Below are positions 1-8,764 of a DNA stretch of 64,000 nucleotides, piece after piece. The position numbers and the translations under genes were made by a program. Below the pieces are notes generated by a model, which saw only the letters and a program-made list of their open reading frames with translations, was not told the origin of the DNA and did not search any database. Origin of the DNA: Cupriavidus necator N-1 (GTDB taxonomy: Bacteria; Pseudomonadota; Gammaproteobacteria; Burkholderiales; Burkholderiaceae); the NCBI RefSeq assembly GCF_000219215.1, contig NC_015726.1:558001-622000 (forward strand). Direction: 5' to 3'. How positions within the stretch are numbered: position 1 is the stretch's first letter; every line of letters starts with the position of its first letter.

Positions 1-293
1 TTCCGGGGCACATGTGGCGCGGGTGCGGAGCCGGAGAGGGGGCGGGCAGAGGCTGTCATGATAGCGCAGCGCCACCCGCGCAGACCCGATGTGCGCCGGC
101 GCGCATGCGGGGCCGCGCCCGGTGCAGAACCCGCTTGTCACGGACTGGTACACTACCGCTCTTTCCTTCGCGGGCGGGCCGGTGCCCTGCCATGCCGGCT
201 TCCCGGCGTTCGCGTTCCGATTCCGATCCGATTACCAGGAGCCATCCGGCGTTTGGCGCACCGCGTGCGCAGCGATGGCCCAAGCAGCAATAC
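1..293 (+). promoter_or_regulatory. 5' region of rhlE with a possible extended -10
   Basis: No convincing gene lies here. The open frame of rhlE extends back to position 12, but that stretch is Arg/Pro/Cys-rich and looks untranslated. TGGTACACT at 146-154 fits an extended -10 (TGnTACACT), although no good -35 is visible. A start near 161 would leave a leader of about 130 nt, and long leaders are common upstream of cold-shock and RNA helicase genes. This is inference from one motif. Confidence 0.3.
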
Positions 294-1892
294 ATGTCTT
301 TTTCTGAACTCGGCTTGTCCGACAAGATTGTGCGTGCCGTGGCCGAACAGGGCTACACCACGCCGACTCCCATCCAGGCCCAGGCAATCCCCGCCATTCT
401 CAAGGGCGGTGACCTGCTCGCCGGCGCGCAGACCGGCACCGGCAAGACCGCCGGCTTTACGCTGCCGATGCTGCAGATGTTGTCCGACTCCGCGGCGCGC
501 GGCGCCAATGGCGCGCAGCGTCCGGCCCGCCTGCCGGTGCGCGCACTGGTGCTGACGCCCACGCGCGAACTGGCCGCCCAGGTCGAAGAGAGCGTGCGCA
601 ACTACGGCAAGTACCTGCGCCTGCGTTCCATGGTGATGTTCGGCGGCGTCGGCATCAACCCGCAGATCGAGCAGCTCAAGCGCGGCGTCGAGATCGTCGT
701 GGCCACGCCCGGCCGCCTGCTGGACCACGTGTCCCAGCGCACCATCGACCTGTCGCAGGTGGAACTGCTGGTGCTCGATGAAGCCGACCGCATGCTCGAC
801 ATGGGCTTCATCCACGATATCCGCAAGATCCTCAACGTGCTGCCGGCCAAGCGCCAGAACCTGCTGTTCTCGGCGACGTTCTCGGACGATATCCGCGCGC
901 TGGCCGACCGCCTGCTGAACAACCCGGCCTCGATCGAGGTGGCGCGGCGCAATACCACGGCCGAGACCGTGGACCAGCGCGTCTACCCGGTGGACCGCGA
1001 GCGCAAGCGTGAGCTGCTGGCCCACCTGGTGCGCCAGCATGACTGGCACCAGGTGCTGGTATTTACGCGAACCAAGCACGGCGCCAACCGCCTGGCCGAG
1101 CAACTGACCAAGGACGGCCTGTCGGCACTGGCGATCCATGGCAACAAGAGCCAGTCGGCGCGCACGCGCGCGCTGTCGGAATTCAAGTCGGGCACGCTGC
1201 GGCTGCTGGTGGCAACCGATATCGCCGCGCGCGGCATCGACATCGACCAGCTGCCGCACGTGGTCAACTTCGACCTGCCCAACGTGCCCGAGGACTATGT
1301 GCACCGCATCGGCCGTACCGGCCGCGCCGGCGCCGAGGGCGAAGCGATCTCGCTGGTCTGCGTGGACGAGATTGCGCTGCTGCGCGATATCGAACGCCTG
1401 ATCAAGCGCAAGCTCGAACAGACCGTGCTGCCGGGCTTCGAGGTCGACCCGAGCATTGCGCCCGAGCCGATCCAGAAGGGCCGCCAACAGCGTGGCGGTG
1501 GTGGCCAGGGGCAAGGACAAGGCCAGGGCCGCGGACGCGCCCAGGCGCGTCCGGCCGGCAACGAAGGCGAGGGCGCCCAGCGCCAGCGCCCGGCGCGCGA
1601 AGCGCAGGCTGCGCCGCGGCAAGCCCAGGGCGGCCAGCCGCGCACGCGCGCTGCCGAAGGCGGCCAGCGCGGCAACGGCGCGGCCAACGGCAACCGTGGC
1701 GGCCAGCCCGCCGGCGGCGCGCGCAATCCCGCACCGCGCCGCGACGGCCAGGAGCCGGCGCGCCAGCAGCGGACTGCGGCGCAACCCGCACGCCAGCCGC
1801 ACGACGCGGCACCGGCACCGGCACCGGCGCGCAATCGCCGTCCGGCGCCGCAGGCCGCGCTGCTCGGCGGCAACCGCAAGCCGGCGCGCTGA
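294..1892 (+). CDS. rhlE: DEAD-box ATP-dependent RNA helicase, RhlE type
   Basis: A 532-residue cytoplasmic helicase that unwinds short RNA duplexes, with family roles in ribosome assembly and RNA turnover. The start at 294 gives the usual RhlE opening ([13 protein letters not shown]). Visible motifs are the Q motif at residues 2-28, Walker A AQTGTGKT at 45-52, [17 protein letters not shown] at 162-165, SAT at 193-195 and HRIGRTGR at 337-344. After about residue 393 comes a long tail rich in Gly, Gln, Arg, Ala and Pro, typical of RhlE RNA-binding extensions. Upstream in-frame codons exist back to position 12 but encode no family sequence. A kinase gene starts 19 nt downstream and may be co-transcribed. 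Confidence 0.93.
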   Translation: MSFSELGLSDKIVRAVAEQGYTTPTPIQAQAIPAILKGGDLLAGAQTGTGKTAGFTLPMLQMLSDSAARGANGAQRPARLPVRALVLTPTRELAAQVEESVRNYGKYLRLRSMVMFGGVGINPQIEQLKRGVEIVVATPGRLLDHVSQRTIDLSQVELLVLDEADRMLDMGFIHDIRKILNVLPAKRQNLLFSATFSDDIRALADRLLNNPASIEVARRNTTAETVDQRVYPVDRERKRELLAHLVRQHDWHQVLVFTRTKHGANRLAEQLTKDGLSALAIHGNKSQSARTRALSEFKSGTLRLLVATDIAARGIDIDQLPHVVNFDLPNVPEDYVHRIGRTGRAGAEGEAISLVCVDEIALLRDIERLIKRKLEQTVLPGFEVDPSIAPEPIQKGRQQRGGGGQGQGQGQGRGRAQARPAGNEGEGAQRQRPAREAQAAPRQAQGGQPRTRAAEGGQRGNGAANGNRGGQPAGGARNPAPRRDGQEPARQQRTAAQPARQPHDAAPAPAPARNRRPAPQAALLGGNRKPAR

Positions 1893-1911
1893 GCGGATCA
1901 GGGCTGACACC

Positions 1912-2958
1912 ATGCACGCGTCCGACGCCCCGGCCGACCCCGGCGTTCCCTACGCCGGCCTGACGCCGGAGCTGATGCTGGACGCGCTGGAAGGCGCCGG
2001 CCTGCGCCCCGACGGGCGCCTGCTGGCGCTCAACAGCTATGAGAACCGCGTCTGGCAGCTGGGCATCGAGGATGCCCCGCCCGTCATCGCCAAGTTCTAC
2101 CGTCCGGGCCGCTGGACCGACGCGGCCATCCTGGAAGAACACGCCTTTGTGCAGCAGCTGGCCGATGCCGAGATCCCGGCCGTGCCGGCCATGGTGCTGG
2201 CACCGGGCGAGTCTGGCACGCTGCTGCATCACGCCGGCTTCCGCTTCGCGGTATTCCCCCGCTGCGGCGGCCGCGAGCCCGCGCTGGACCGTTCCGACAC
2301 GCTGACCTGGCTCGGCCGCTTTATCGGCCGCATCCACGCGCTGGGGGCGACGCAGCCCTACCAGGCCCGCCCGGCACTGGATCTGGAAACCTTCGGCGTT
2401 GCCCCGCGCGACTGGCTGCTCGCCAGCGGCTGCATTCCGGCCGACCTGCTGCCCGCGTGGCAATCGGTGACGGACCTGGCGCTGGACGGCGTGCGCCGCT
2501 GCTATGAGCGCGCCGGCGAGGTGCGCCTGCTGCGCACCCATGGCGACTGCCATCGCGGCAATGTGCTGTGGATTGACGAGGACGACGCGCGCGGCGGCAC
2601 CCATGGCGCGCCGGGCCCGCACTTCGTGGATTTCGACGACAGCCGCATGGCGCCGGCGATCCAGGACATCTGGATGCTGCTGGAGGGCGATCGCGCGGCC
2701 ATGCAGGACCAGCTGGCCGACATCGTTGCCGGCTATGAAGACTTCTCCGAATTCCAGCCGCGCGAACTGTGGCTGGTGGAAGCGCTGCGCACGCTGCGGC
2801 TGCTGCACTACAGCGCCTGGCTGGCCAGCCGCTGGGCCGACCCGGCCTTTCCGGCCGCGTTCCCGTGGTTCGGCACCGCGCGCTACTGGCAGGACCGCAT
2901 CCTGGAACTGCGCGAACAGGTGGCGCTGATGGACGAAGCGCCCCTGTGGGGCGCCTGA
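1912..2958 (+). CDS. SrkA/YihE-like stress-response Ser/Thr kinase
   Basis: A 348-residue protein of the APH/choline kinase fold, close to SrkA (RdoA, YihE), a cytoplasmic kinase that protects against envelope and oxidative stress in enterics. The start places SYENRVWQLG in the nucleotide loop. A conserved lysine lies in AKFYRPGRW, the catalytic loop is HGDCHRGNVLW and the metal-binding motif is VDFDDS. Length fits the family (about 330 residues). It lies 19 nt behind rhlE on the same strand, so an operon is likely. The true substrate is not visible from sequence. Confidence 0.85.
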   Translation: MHASDAPADPGVPYAGLTPELMLDALEGAGLRPDGRLLALNSYENRVWQLGIEDAPPVIAKFYRPGRWTDAAILEEHAFVQQLADAEIPAVPAMVLAPGESGTLLHHAGFRFAVFPRCGGREPALDRSDTLTWLGRFIGRIHALGATQPYQARPALDLETFGVAPRDWLLASGCIPADLLPAWQSVTDLALDGVRRCYERAGEVRLLRTHGDCHRGNVLWIDEDDARGGTHGAPGPHFVDFDDSRMAPAIQDIWMLLEGDRAAMQDQLADIVAGYEDFSEFQPRELWLVEALRTLRLLHYSAWLASRWADPAFPAAFPWFGTARYWQDRILELREQVALMDEAPLWGA

Positions 2959-3005
2959 GGTCTACCGGACGGCGCCGCCAGGGCGCCGGTATTCCGCTGC
3001 TTTGG

Positions 3006-3446
3006 TCAGCTCTTCTTTTCCGGCGCCTTGACCAGCAGCACCGGGCACTCGGCCTGCGCCAGTACGCGGCCCGCGACTGAACCGATCACCGCATCGAAGA
3101 ACGAACCCCGGCCATGCGTGCCCATCACGATGGCCGCGGCGTCGACCGAGCGCGCACAGGCGACGATGCGCTCCGGCGCGAAGCCGTGCAGCGGGTGCCG
3201 CTCGAATGGCACCTTGGCTGCGGACAGGATGTCGCAGACCGCCGCCATGGCCTTGTCGCTGGCCTCCTTGTGCCAGTCGTCGATGGTTTCCTTGCTGACA
3301 AAGGCGCGCACCTGGCCGCTCACTTCCGGCGCCACATGCACGACATGCACGGTGAAGCCGCTCTGCAGCAGCTTGCCTTCGGCGATAAAACGAGCCGCGG
3401 CGTCGCTGAAGGCCGAGCCGTCGGTGGCGAGCACGATATTGGTCAT
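3006..3446 (-). CDS. universal stress protein, UspA family
   Basis: A single-domain 146-residue Usp. The start at 3446 is set by AGGAG about 8 nt upstream, and it gives the standard opening MTNIVLATDGS. The ATP-binding signature G-x2-G-x9-GS is present as GTHGRGSFFDAVIGS near residues 109-123, so this is an ATP-binding type Usp rather than the UspA type. Such proteins are induced in stationary phase, stress or oxygen limitation. An FNR/ANR-like box lies about 100 nt upstream, consistent with control by oxygen. It is convergent with the SrkA-like gene. Confidence 0.92.
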   Translation of the reverse strand: MTNIVLATDGSAFSDAAARFIAEGKLLQSGFTVHVVHVAPEVSGQVRAFVSKETIDDWHKEASDKAMAAVCDILSAAKVPFERHPLHGFAPERIVACARSVDAAAIVMGTHGRGSFFDAVIGSVAGRVLAQAECPVLLVKAPEKKS

Positions 3447-3507
3447 GTTGGGAATCTCCTGGGTGGGGGCTGTCGGCAGACGGTGCGCCATGAGGCGGCA
3501 CCGCCAC

Positions 3508-3556
3508 TGGAACCATCATGGCACCTAGTGTCCTGCCGGGACCCGATTTAGATCAA
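3508..3556 (-). promoter_or_regulatory. FNR/ANR-type promoter of the stress protein gene
   Basis: Positions 3543-3556 read ccGATTTAGATCAA, matching the FNR/ANR consensus TTGAT-N4-ATCAA in 8 of 10 bases. On the minus strand a weak -10 (CATGAT, 3515-3520) would set the start near 3508. That puts the box centre at about -41.5, the class II activator position. Control of usp genes by FNR-type regulators is known in pseudomonads. The binding itself is inferred. Confidence 0.55.
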
Positions 3557-3582
3557 GTCGGATCGGATTTATCCGATCCGAC
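3557..3582. repeat. 26-bp palindrome, 12-bp perfect arms
   Basis: GTCGGATCGGAT and its exact complement are separated by TT. It directly abuts the FNR-like box on the side away from the usp gene. There is no T-run, so a terminator is unlikely. It may be a second operator for the usp promoter. Confidence 0.7.
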
Positions 3583-3794
3583 CGTGCGATAGCCGGCCGG
3601 CCGACGGATTCCGTCAATCCGGCTGAAGCATTTGGCCATTGCCTCGTCAACGCGGTGGCGCGTAGCATGCTCCCGAGCCCCGTGGCAGGCATTGGCACGC
3701 CCGCGCTGCCGCAGGCACGGCCCATCCCAGACTAATTCAATGCAGCTGCCCCCGGCCATGGCGCGGGCGGGCGGCGATTCCGGAGACGACGATC

Positions 3795-4862
3795 ATGAGT
3801 GAGCGTGGCAACCTGCTGCCCCTGCGCGGTATCAAGGTAGTGGAATTCGAAGGCATCGGCCCCGGCCCGTTGTGCGGCGCGATGCTGGCCGGCCTTGGCG
3901 CCGAGGTCACGCTGGTGACCCGCCCGGTCGCGCCGGATGCCCGCCGCATCCTGCGCGGCCAGCCCGTGCCGCCTGAGATGGAGCTGGAGCACGGCAAGCG
4001 CGTGGTGCAACTGAACCTGAAGTCGCCGCAAGACGTGGCCGTCGCGCTGGACCTGGTGGCCGGCGCCGACGCGCTGATCGAAGGGTTGCGCCCGGGCGCG
4101 ATGGAGCGCCTCGGCCTGGGCCCGAAGGTGTGCCATGCACGCAATCCGCGCCTGGTCTACGGCCGCATGACCGGCTGGGGCCAGACCGGCCCGCTGTCGC
4201 AGAGCGCCGGCCACGACCTTAACTACATCGCGCTGACCGGCCTCTTGTCGATGGCCGCGCGCGAAGGCTCACTGCCGATGGTGCCGCCGACCGTGGTGGG
4301 CGATGCCACCGGCGCGCTTGGCCTGGCATTCGGCATCACCAGCGCCATCCTGAGCGCGCGCGCCAGCGGCGAGGGCTGCGTGGTGGATGCCGCCATCACC
4401 GATATCGTCGCCATGCTGGGCTCGCTGGTGCAGGTGTCGCGTGCAGCCGGCACGCTGGGCGGCCCGCAACCCAGCCCCTTCCACGATTCGCCGTTCTATG
4501 ACGTCTTCCCTTGTGCCGACGGTCGCGCCATCACGCTGGGCGCGCTTGAGCCGCAGTTCTACCGCGAGCTGCTCGAGCGGCTCGAACTGACCGACATCGA
4601 CCCCGCCGCGCAGTATGACCGCGCCCAGTGGCCCGCGGTGAAGGCGCGCATTGCCGCATGCATCGCAGGCAAGCCCAGCACCCACTGGGAGTCGGTGCTG
4701 GGCGGCACCGACGTGTGCTTTGCGCGCGTGCTGACCCTGGACGAGGCCGCGCGCCATCCGCACAACCAGGCACGCGGCACATATCGGCTGTACCAGCAGG
4801 GCGAGCGCGAGGTGCCGCGTTCGGCGCCGGCGCCGCGCTTCCTGCCCGCCGGCACGGAATGA
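3795..4862 (+). CDS. CaiB/BaiF family III CoA-transferase (alpha-methylacyl-CoA racemase-like)
   Basis: A 355-residue cytoplasmic enzyme. The start follows GGAGA and gives LRGIKVVEFEGIGPGPLCGAMLAGLGAEV, the N-terminal fold of family III CoA-transferases and 2-methylacyl-CoA racemases. The catalytic neighbourhood GHDLNYIALTG and the VGDATGA stretch resemble the His/Asp pair of AMACR/MCR racemases more than formyl- or succinyl-transferases. A role in epimerising 2-methyl-branched acyl-CoA is therefore likely, but transferase activity cannot be excluded. The gene is followed by a 10-bp hairpin and then a decarboxylase-like gene on the same strand. Confidence 0.85.
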   Translation: MSERGNLLPLRGIKVVEFEGIGPGPLCGAMLAGLGAEVTLVTRPVAPDARRILRGQPVPPEMELEHGKRVVQLNLKSPQDVAVALDLVAGADALIEGLRPGAMERLGLGPKVCHARNPRLVYGRMTGWGQTGPLSQSAGHDLNYIALTGLLSMAAREGSLPMVPPTVVGDATGALGLAFGITSAILSARASGEGCVVDAAITDIVAMLGSLVQVSRAAGTLGGPQPSPFHDSPFYDVFPCADGRAITLGALEPQFYRELLERLELTDIDPAAQYDRAQWPAVKARIAACIAGKPSTHWESVLGGTDVCFARVLTLDEAARHPHNQARGTYRLYQQGEREVPRSAPAPRFLPAGTE

Positions 4863-4867
4863 CCTGG

Positions 4868-4891
4868 GGCCGCGGCACAGATGCCGCGGCC
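4868..4891 (+). terminator. GC-rich hairpin after the CoA-transferase gene
   Basis: A perfect 10-bp stem (GGCCGCGGCA and complement) with loop CAGA begins 5 nt after the stop codon. No U-run follows, so it may stabilise or attenuate the transcript rather than terminate fully. Confidence 0.4.
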
Positions 4892-4954
4892 TCTCGAATC
4901 TGTCTGATCGGTTCGGCTACCATGCGGCATCGACCCAAACCGGAGACCCAAGCC

Positions 4955-5365
4955 ATGGCCGAACCCAGCCAAGCCCCCGCCTATACCTCCACGCCGGCCT
5001 TCGAGGCCGGTCTTGAGGTGCGCACCGAAGTGCTCGGCCCCGAGCACGTCCGGCGCGCGCTGGACGCCGCCGCGCAGCAGGGCGACACCAGCCTGCAGCA
5101 ACTGGTGACGGAGTTCGCCTGGGGCACGGTCTGGACCCGCGACGGCCTGGACCGCAAGCAGCGCAGCCTGGCCACGGTGTCGATGCTGATTGCGCTGAAC
5201 CGGCCGCAGGAGCTGGCCGGGCACCTGCGCGGCGCGCTCGCCAACGGCGTGACGCCGCATGAACTGCGCGAGCTGATGGTGCACAGCGCGGTCTACTGCG
5301 GGTTCCCCGCGGCGCTGGATGCCAGCCGCAAGCTGACTGAAGTCCTCGACGCTGCCAACGGGTAA
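4955..5365 (+). CDS. carboxymuconolactone decarboxylase family protein
   Basis: A 136-residue small alpha-helical protein of the CMD/AhpD superfamily. The core reads RKQRSLATVSMLIALNR then HELRELMVHSAVYCGFPAALDA, like PcaC (4-carboxymuconolactone decarboxylase), and it lacks the CxxC pair of AhpD-type peroxidase partners. The start at 4955 is chosen because GGAGA sits about 9 nt upstream; an in-frame ATG at 4922 lacks a site. No other beta-ketoadipate genes are nearby, so the substrate is uncertain. It may share a transcript with the CoA-transferase gene. Confidence 0.85.
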   Translation: MAEPSQAPAYTSTPAFEAGLEVRTEVLGPEHVRRALDAAAQQGDTSLQQLVTEFAWGTVWTRDGLDRKQRSLATVSMLIALNRPQELAGHLRGALANGVTPHELRELMVHSAVYCGFPAALDASRKLTEVLDAANG

Positions 5366-5528
5366 CGCTGACCGCGGCATCGATACGAAAACAGCGCGAC
5401 GCAGAAAAGACTGACTCTGATGCAGATTCTGCTGCATCTGCGCGGAGAGGATTCGGCGCGTCAGGACCTCTCCGGCTCCTTAACTTTGGCAGCAGGCCAA
5501 GCCATGCCAGTCATTAAGGAGCCTCAAA

Positions 5529-6155
5529 TTGCATCTCACGCTGATCGTCGACGAACCTTCCCAGTTCCACACCACGCTGTCCGCTGAACTCGGCGCTGAG
5601 CTGGGCGCCGGTGAAGTACTGGAAATGGACGGCATGCAGGAAGCGTTCCGGCTGGTCCGCGAGCACCGGCCGGGGCTGGTGCTGGTCGATGTCGACCGCT
5701 TCGGCAATCCCGGCATCGACTTTGTCCGGCGCGTCTCGGCGACGCTGCCCGCCGTGCCCTTGCTGGTACTGTCCGACACCGACGCCACGCTGGCGTTGGT
5801 GCGGGCGCTGCGCGCGGGCGCCCGTGGCTTTGTGGTCAAGCAGCGTGGGCTGGCCGAGGTGATGCACGCGGTGCGCGGCGCGCTGTGCGGCTACCTGGTA
5901 TTTCCCATGCATACGCTGGAGACCGTGCGCCAGATCGGCGCGCAGCGGGAATCGGGCTTCGCGCGGCTGAGCAACCGCGAAATCACCGTCCTGCAGTATC
6001 TGGCGCGCGGCCATTCCAACAAGTCGATCGCGGAGCAACTGGTAATCAGCAGCAAGACGGTCAGCACCCACAAGGCCAACATCATGGCCAAGCTCAATGT
6101 CGGCTCCCTGGTCGAAATGGCGGACTACGCGCGCCGGCATCAGCTGGTGTGGTGA
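5529..6155 (+). CDS. LuxR/NarL-type response regulator
   Basis: A 208-residue transcription factor starting at a TTG that follows a strong TAAGGAG 6-7 nt upstream. The receiver domain covers residues 1-120, with a likely phospho-acceptor D54 (LVLVDVD), the Ser/Asp switch region LVLSDTD and the conserved Lys in FVVKQR. The LuxR helix-turn-helix covers about residues 140-205 (LSNREITVLQYLARGHSNKSIAEQLVISSKTVSTHKANIM). The architecture resembles BvgA/EvgA-type regulators. No sensor kinase is adjacent, so it is an orphan whose kinase must lie elsewhere. Confidence 0.9.
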   Translation: MHLTLIVDEPSQFHTTLSAELGAELGAGEVLEMDGMQEAFRLVREHRPGLVLVDVDRFGNPGIDFVRRVSATLPAVPLLVLSDTDATLALVRALRAGARGFVVKQRGLAEVMHAVRGALCGYLVFPMHTLETVRQIGAQRESGFARLSNREITVLQYLARGHSNKSIAEQLVISSKTVSTHKANIMAKLNVGSLVEMADYARRHQLVW

Positions 6156-6240
6156 CGCGCACCCTGGGGCGGCTTGCCGCACCATGCCGCCATCGCGGGT
6201 AGACTGTGGGCGTGTGTGACGAATCCGAGCTTTCCGCCCG

Positions 6241-7833
6241 ATGCCTCCGACCCTGAATGCCGCCGCGCGCCGCCTAGGCGCTGTCGTGCTTGCCTGTGCC
6301 GCCGCGTGCCTGGCCATGCCTGCCTTCGCCAATGAGCCGATGTGGTTTGCGCAGGGCCGTCCGGTGCCGGCTGCGCGCCAGGCCGTCGATGCGCTGGCCG
6401 CGGCCGCGGCCGACGGCCTCGATCCACGCGACTACGATGCCGACGCCTTGCGCCAGGCGGTGGTCCAGGCCGCCAGCGGGCCAGCCCTGCCGCCGGACGC
6501 GGCCGCACGCGTGGATGCCGCGCTGAGCGCCGCGATGGAGCGGATGCTGGCAGACCTGCACGGCGGACGCGTCAACCCGCGCGCGGTCCATGCCAACTTT
6601 GCCCCGCAGGCGGAACGGCCCTTCGATGCCGCCACCTGGCTGCGCGATGCCGTCACGCAGCAGCGGCTGCCCGACGCCATCCGCCAGGCAGCGCCCACCT
6701 TCCCGCTCTATGGCACGCTGCGGGAGGCCCTGGCGCGGTACCGCGAGATCGCGAAGCAGCCGGCCTGGGGGCAGCCGCTGCCACCGTTGCCGGGGAGCAA
6801 GCTGACGCCGGGCCAGCCCTGGGCCGGTGCCGCGGCGCTGAATGCACGCCTGGTTGCGCTGGGCGACTTGCCCGCCGGCGCCCAGGCGCCGGCCCGCTAC
6901 GAAGGCGCCCTGGTCGGCGGCGTCAAGGCGTTCCAGTCGCGCCACGGCCTGGAGGCCGACGGCGTGATCGGCGCGGGCACGCTGGCACAACTCAACCTGC
7001 CCATCGCCAGCCGTGTGCGGCAAATCGAACTGACCATGGAGCGGCTGCGCTGGACGCCGCTGGACGGTCCGCGCATGATCGTGGTCAATGTGCCGGAGTT
7101 CATGCTGCGCGCCTATGAGATCCGCGACGGCAAGCTCGACATCAAGCTCGAGATGAAGGTGATCGTCGGCAAGGCACTGGATACGCGCACGCCGCTGTTC
7201 GAGGAGGATATGCGCTACATCGAGTTCAGCCCGTACTGGAACATCCCGCCCTCGATCGCGCGCCGCGAGACCGTGCCGCACCTGCGCAGCGATCCGGCTT
7301 ACTTCAACCGGCAGGGCCTGGAGTTCGTCAGCGGCGACGGCAAGGCCGTGACCACGCTGTCCGACGAGAATCTCGACGCCGTGCTGAACGGCCGCATGCG
7401 CATCCGCCAGCGGCCGGGCCCGCTGAACGCGCTGGGCGATATCAAGTTCGTGTTTCCCAACAACGAGAACATCTACCTGCATCACACGCCCTCGCCGCAG
7501 CTGTTCAAGCGCGACCGGCGCGACTTCAGCCATGGCTGCATCCGCGTGGAAGCCCCAGTAGCATTGGCCCAGTTCGTGTTGCAGGATATGCCGGACTGGA
7601 ACGAGACCCGGATCCGCGAAGCGATGACGCGTGGCAAGTCCAATACGGTGCGCCTGCAGCAGCCCTTGCCGGTGGTGCTGGCCTACGGCACGGTCATTGC
7701 GCGCGCCGATGGTCGTGTATCCTTCTTGCCTGACATCTACGGTCACGACAAATTGCTGGACAAGGCACTGCGGCAACGCAACGGACGGCCCCAGCAACCA
7801 GCTATTGCGAGCGCCTCCGGCACCACCCACTGA
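6241..7833 (+). CDS. periplasmic L,D-transpeptidase, YcbB/LdtD type
   Basis: A 530-residue exported enzyme that makes 3-3 crosslinks in peptidoglycan. It has a Sec signal peptide (hydrophobic residues 12-28 ending in PAFA), an N-terminal scaffold domain, a peptidoglycan-binding repeat (GGVKAFQSRHGLEADGVIGAGTLAQL) at about residues 222-250, and a C-terminal YkuD domain with the catalytic motif SHGCIRVE, Cys433. Length and order match LdtD, which includes a long insertion before the active site. The next gene, a DUF882 peptidase, starts 30 nt downstream, as ycbB-ycbK do in enterobacteria. Confidence 0.92.
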   Translation: MPPTLNAAARRLGAVVLACAAACLAMPAFANEPMWFAQGRPVPAARQAVDALAAAAADGLDPRDYDADALRQAVVQAASGPALPPDAAARVDAALSAAMERMLADLHGGRVNPRAVHANFAPQAERPFDAATWLRDAVTQQRLPDAIRQAAPTFPLYGTLREALARYREIAKQPAWGQPLPPLPGSKLTPGQPWAGAAALNARLVALGDLPAGAQAPARYEGALVGGVKAFQSRHGLEADGVIGAGTLAQLNLPIASRVRQIELTMERLRWTPLDGPRMIVVNVPEFMLRAYEIRDGKLDIKLEMKVIVGKALDTRTPLFEEDMRYIEFSPYWNIPPSIARRETVPHLRSDPAYFNRQGLEFVSGDGKAVTTLSDENLDAVLNGRMRIRQRPGPLNALGDIKFVFPNNENIYLHHTPSPQLFKRDRRDFSHGCIRVEAPVALAQFVLQDMPDWNETRIREAMTRGKSNTVRLQQPLPVVLAYGTVIARADGRVSFLPDIYGHDKLLDKALRQRNGRPQQPAIASASGTTH

Positions 7834-7863
7834 GGCGCCACTGGCACATTCAGAGGAAGTACC

Positions 7864-8451
7864 ATGACTGACGCGACGCGCAAGGCACGCCGCCGCTTTC
7901 TTCATACCACCGGAGGCCTGGCCCTTGCCGCCGGCCTGATGCCGCTGACGCCGCGCCAGGCGCTGGCCAGCCTGCCTGCAAACCAGGCCCTGGCAGGCCT
8001 GCCGGACGCCCGCACGCTGGCCTTCGACCACACCCACACCGGCGAACGCGTGTCGTTGGTCTATGCTGTTGGCGACCGCTTCTTGCCCGAAGCGCTGACG
8101 ACGCTCAACGGCTTCCTGCGCGACCACTACTCCGGCAAGGTCGGCATGATCGACCCGCAGCTGTTCGACCTGCTGTTCCAGGTCCGCCGCGAGCTTGGCA
8201 CCGACCAGCCGTTCCAGGTCATTTCCGGCTACCGCAGCCCCGCCACCAACTCGCGCCTGCGCAACACGCGCGGCGGCGGCGTGGCCAGGCACAGCCTGCA
8301 CATGGACGGCAAGGCCATCGACATCCGCCTGGCCGGCGTGCCGCTGGCGGACGTGCGCGACGCGGCCAAGTCATTGCAGGGCGGGGGTGTCGGCTTCTAT
8401 GAGTCTGACCAGTTCGTGCACATCGATACCGGGCGCGTGCGTTACTGGTAA
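7864..8451 (+). CDS. DUF882 / M15-like murein endopeptidase (YcbK/MepK-like)
   Basis: A 195-residue exported protein. The N-terminus carries a twin-arginine motif (RRRFLHTTGG) and a hydrophobic stretch, so Tat export is likely. The C-terminal domain has the zinc ligand pattern H-x6-D in HMDGKAID and a terminal FVHIDTGRVRYW, as in MepK, which cleaves 3-3 crosslinks. Pairing with the L,D-transpeptidase just upstream gives a maker/cutter pair for 3-3 crosslinks, probably in one operon. The activity is inferred from family membership. Confidence 0.88.
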   Translation: MTDATRKARRRFLHTTGGLALAAGLMPLTPRQALASLPANQALAGLPDARTLAFDHTHTGERVSLVYAVGDRFLPEALTTLNGFLRDHYSGKVGMIDPQLFDLLFQVRRELGTDQPFQVISGYRSPATNSRLRNTRGGGVARHSLHMDGKAIDIRLAGVPLADVRDAAKSLQGGGVGFYESDQFVHIDTGRVRYW

Positions 8452-8513
8452 GCGTTGTCTGTGGCCGCCCATGATGGGCGGCTCGCTTGCGCCCTGGTAA
8501 CGACCCAAAGAAA

Positions 8514-8545
8514 AAAGCCGCGAACCCATGCGGGATCGCGGCTTT
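8514..8545. terminator. bidirectional terminator between the peptidase gene and tRNA-Met
   Basis: A 10-bp stem (AAAGCCGCGA / TCGCGGCTTT) with a 12-nt loop. On the minus strand it is followed by six T residues, ending the tRNA transcript. On the plus strand four T residues follow, so it also serves the peptidase gene. Confidence 0.8.
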
Positions 8546-8554
8546 TAAAATAGA

Positions 8555-8631
<77 letters not shown>

Positions 8632-8717
8632 AACGAAGACTGAGATTATACCTGGGCTTTCGAGGCTGTCAACACCTTGCTGCGAAGATTTTGCATGAAG
8701 GGCCCATGCATAAAAAA

Positions 8718-8741
8718 ACGGCAGGCCGGATGGCCTGCCGT
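8718..8741 (-). terminator. intrinsic terminator of the MFS gene
   Basis: A perfect 10-bp stem ACGGCAGGCC/GGCCTGCCGT with loop GGAT, followed on the minus strand by seven T residues, 24 nt after the MFS stop codon. Confidence 0.9.
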
Positions 8742-8764
8742 TTCCGTTAGTGCCGGGCGACCGC

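Noticed and set aside
12..293. N-terminal extension of the RhlE helicase
   Set aside because: The frame is open, but the sequence is Arg/Pro/Cys-rich, not helicase-like, and the family start fits at 294.
6274..8301. Open frame of about 675 codons antisense to the L,D-transpeptidase and DUF882 genes
   Set aside because: It lies opposite two well-supported exported enzymes and has no recognisable domain.
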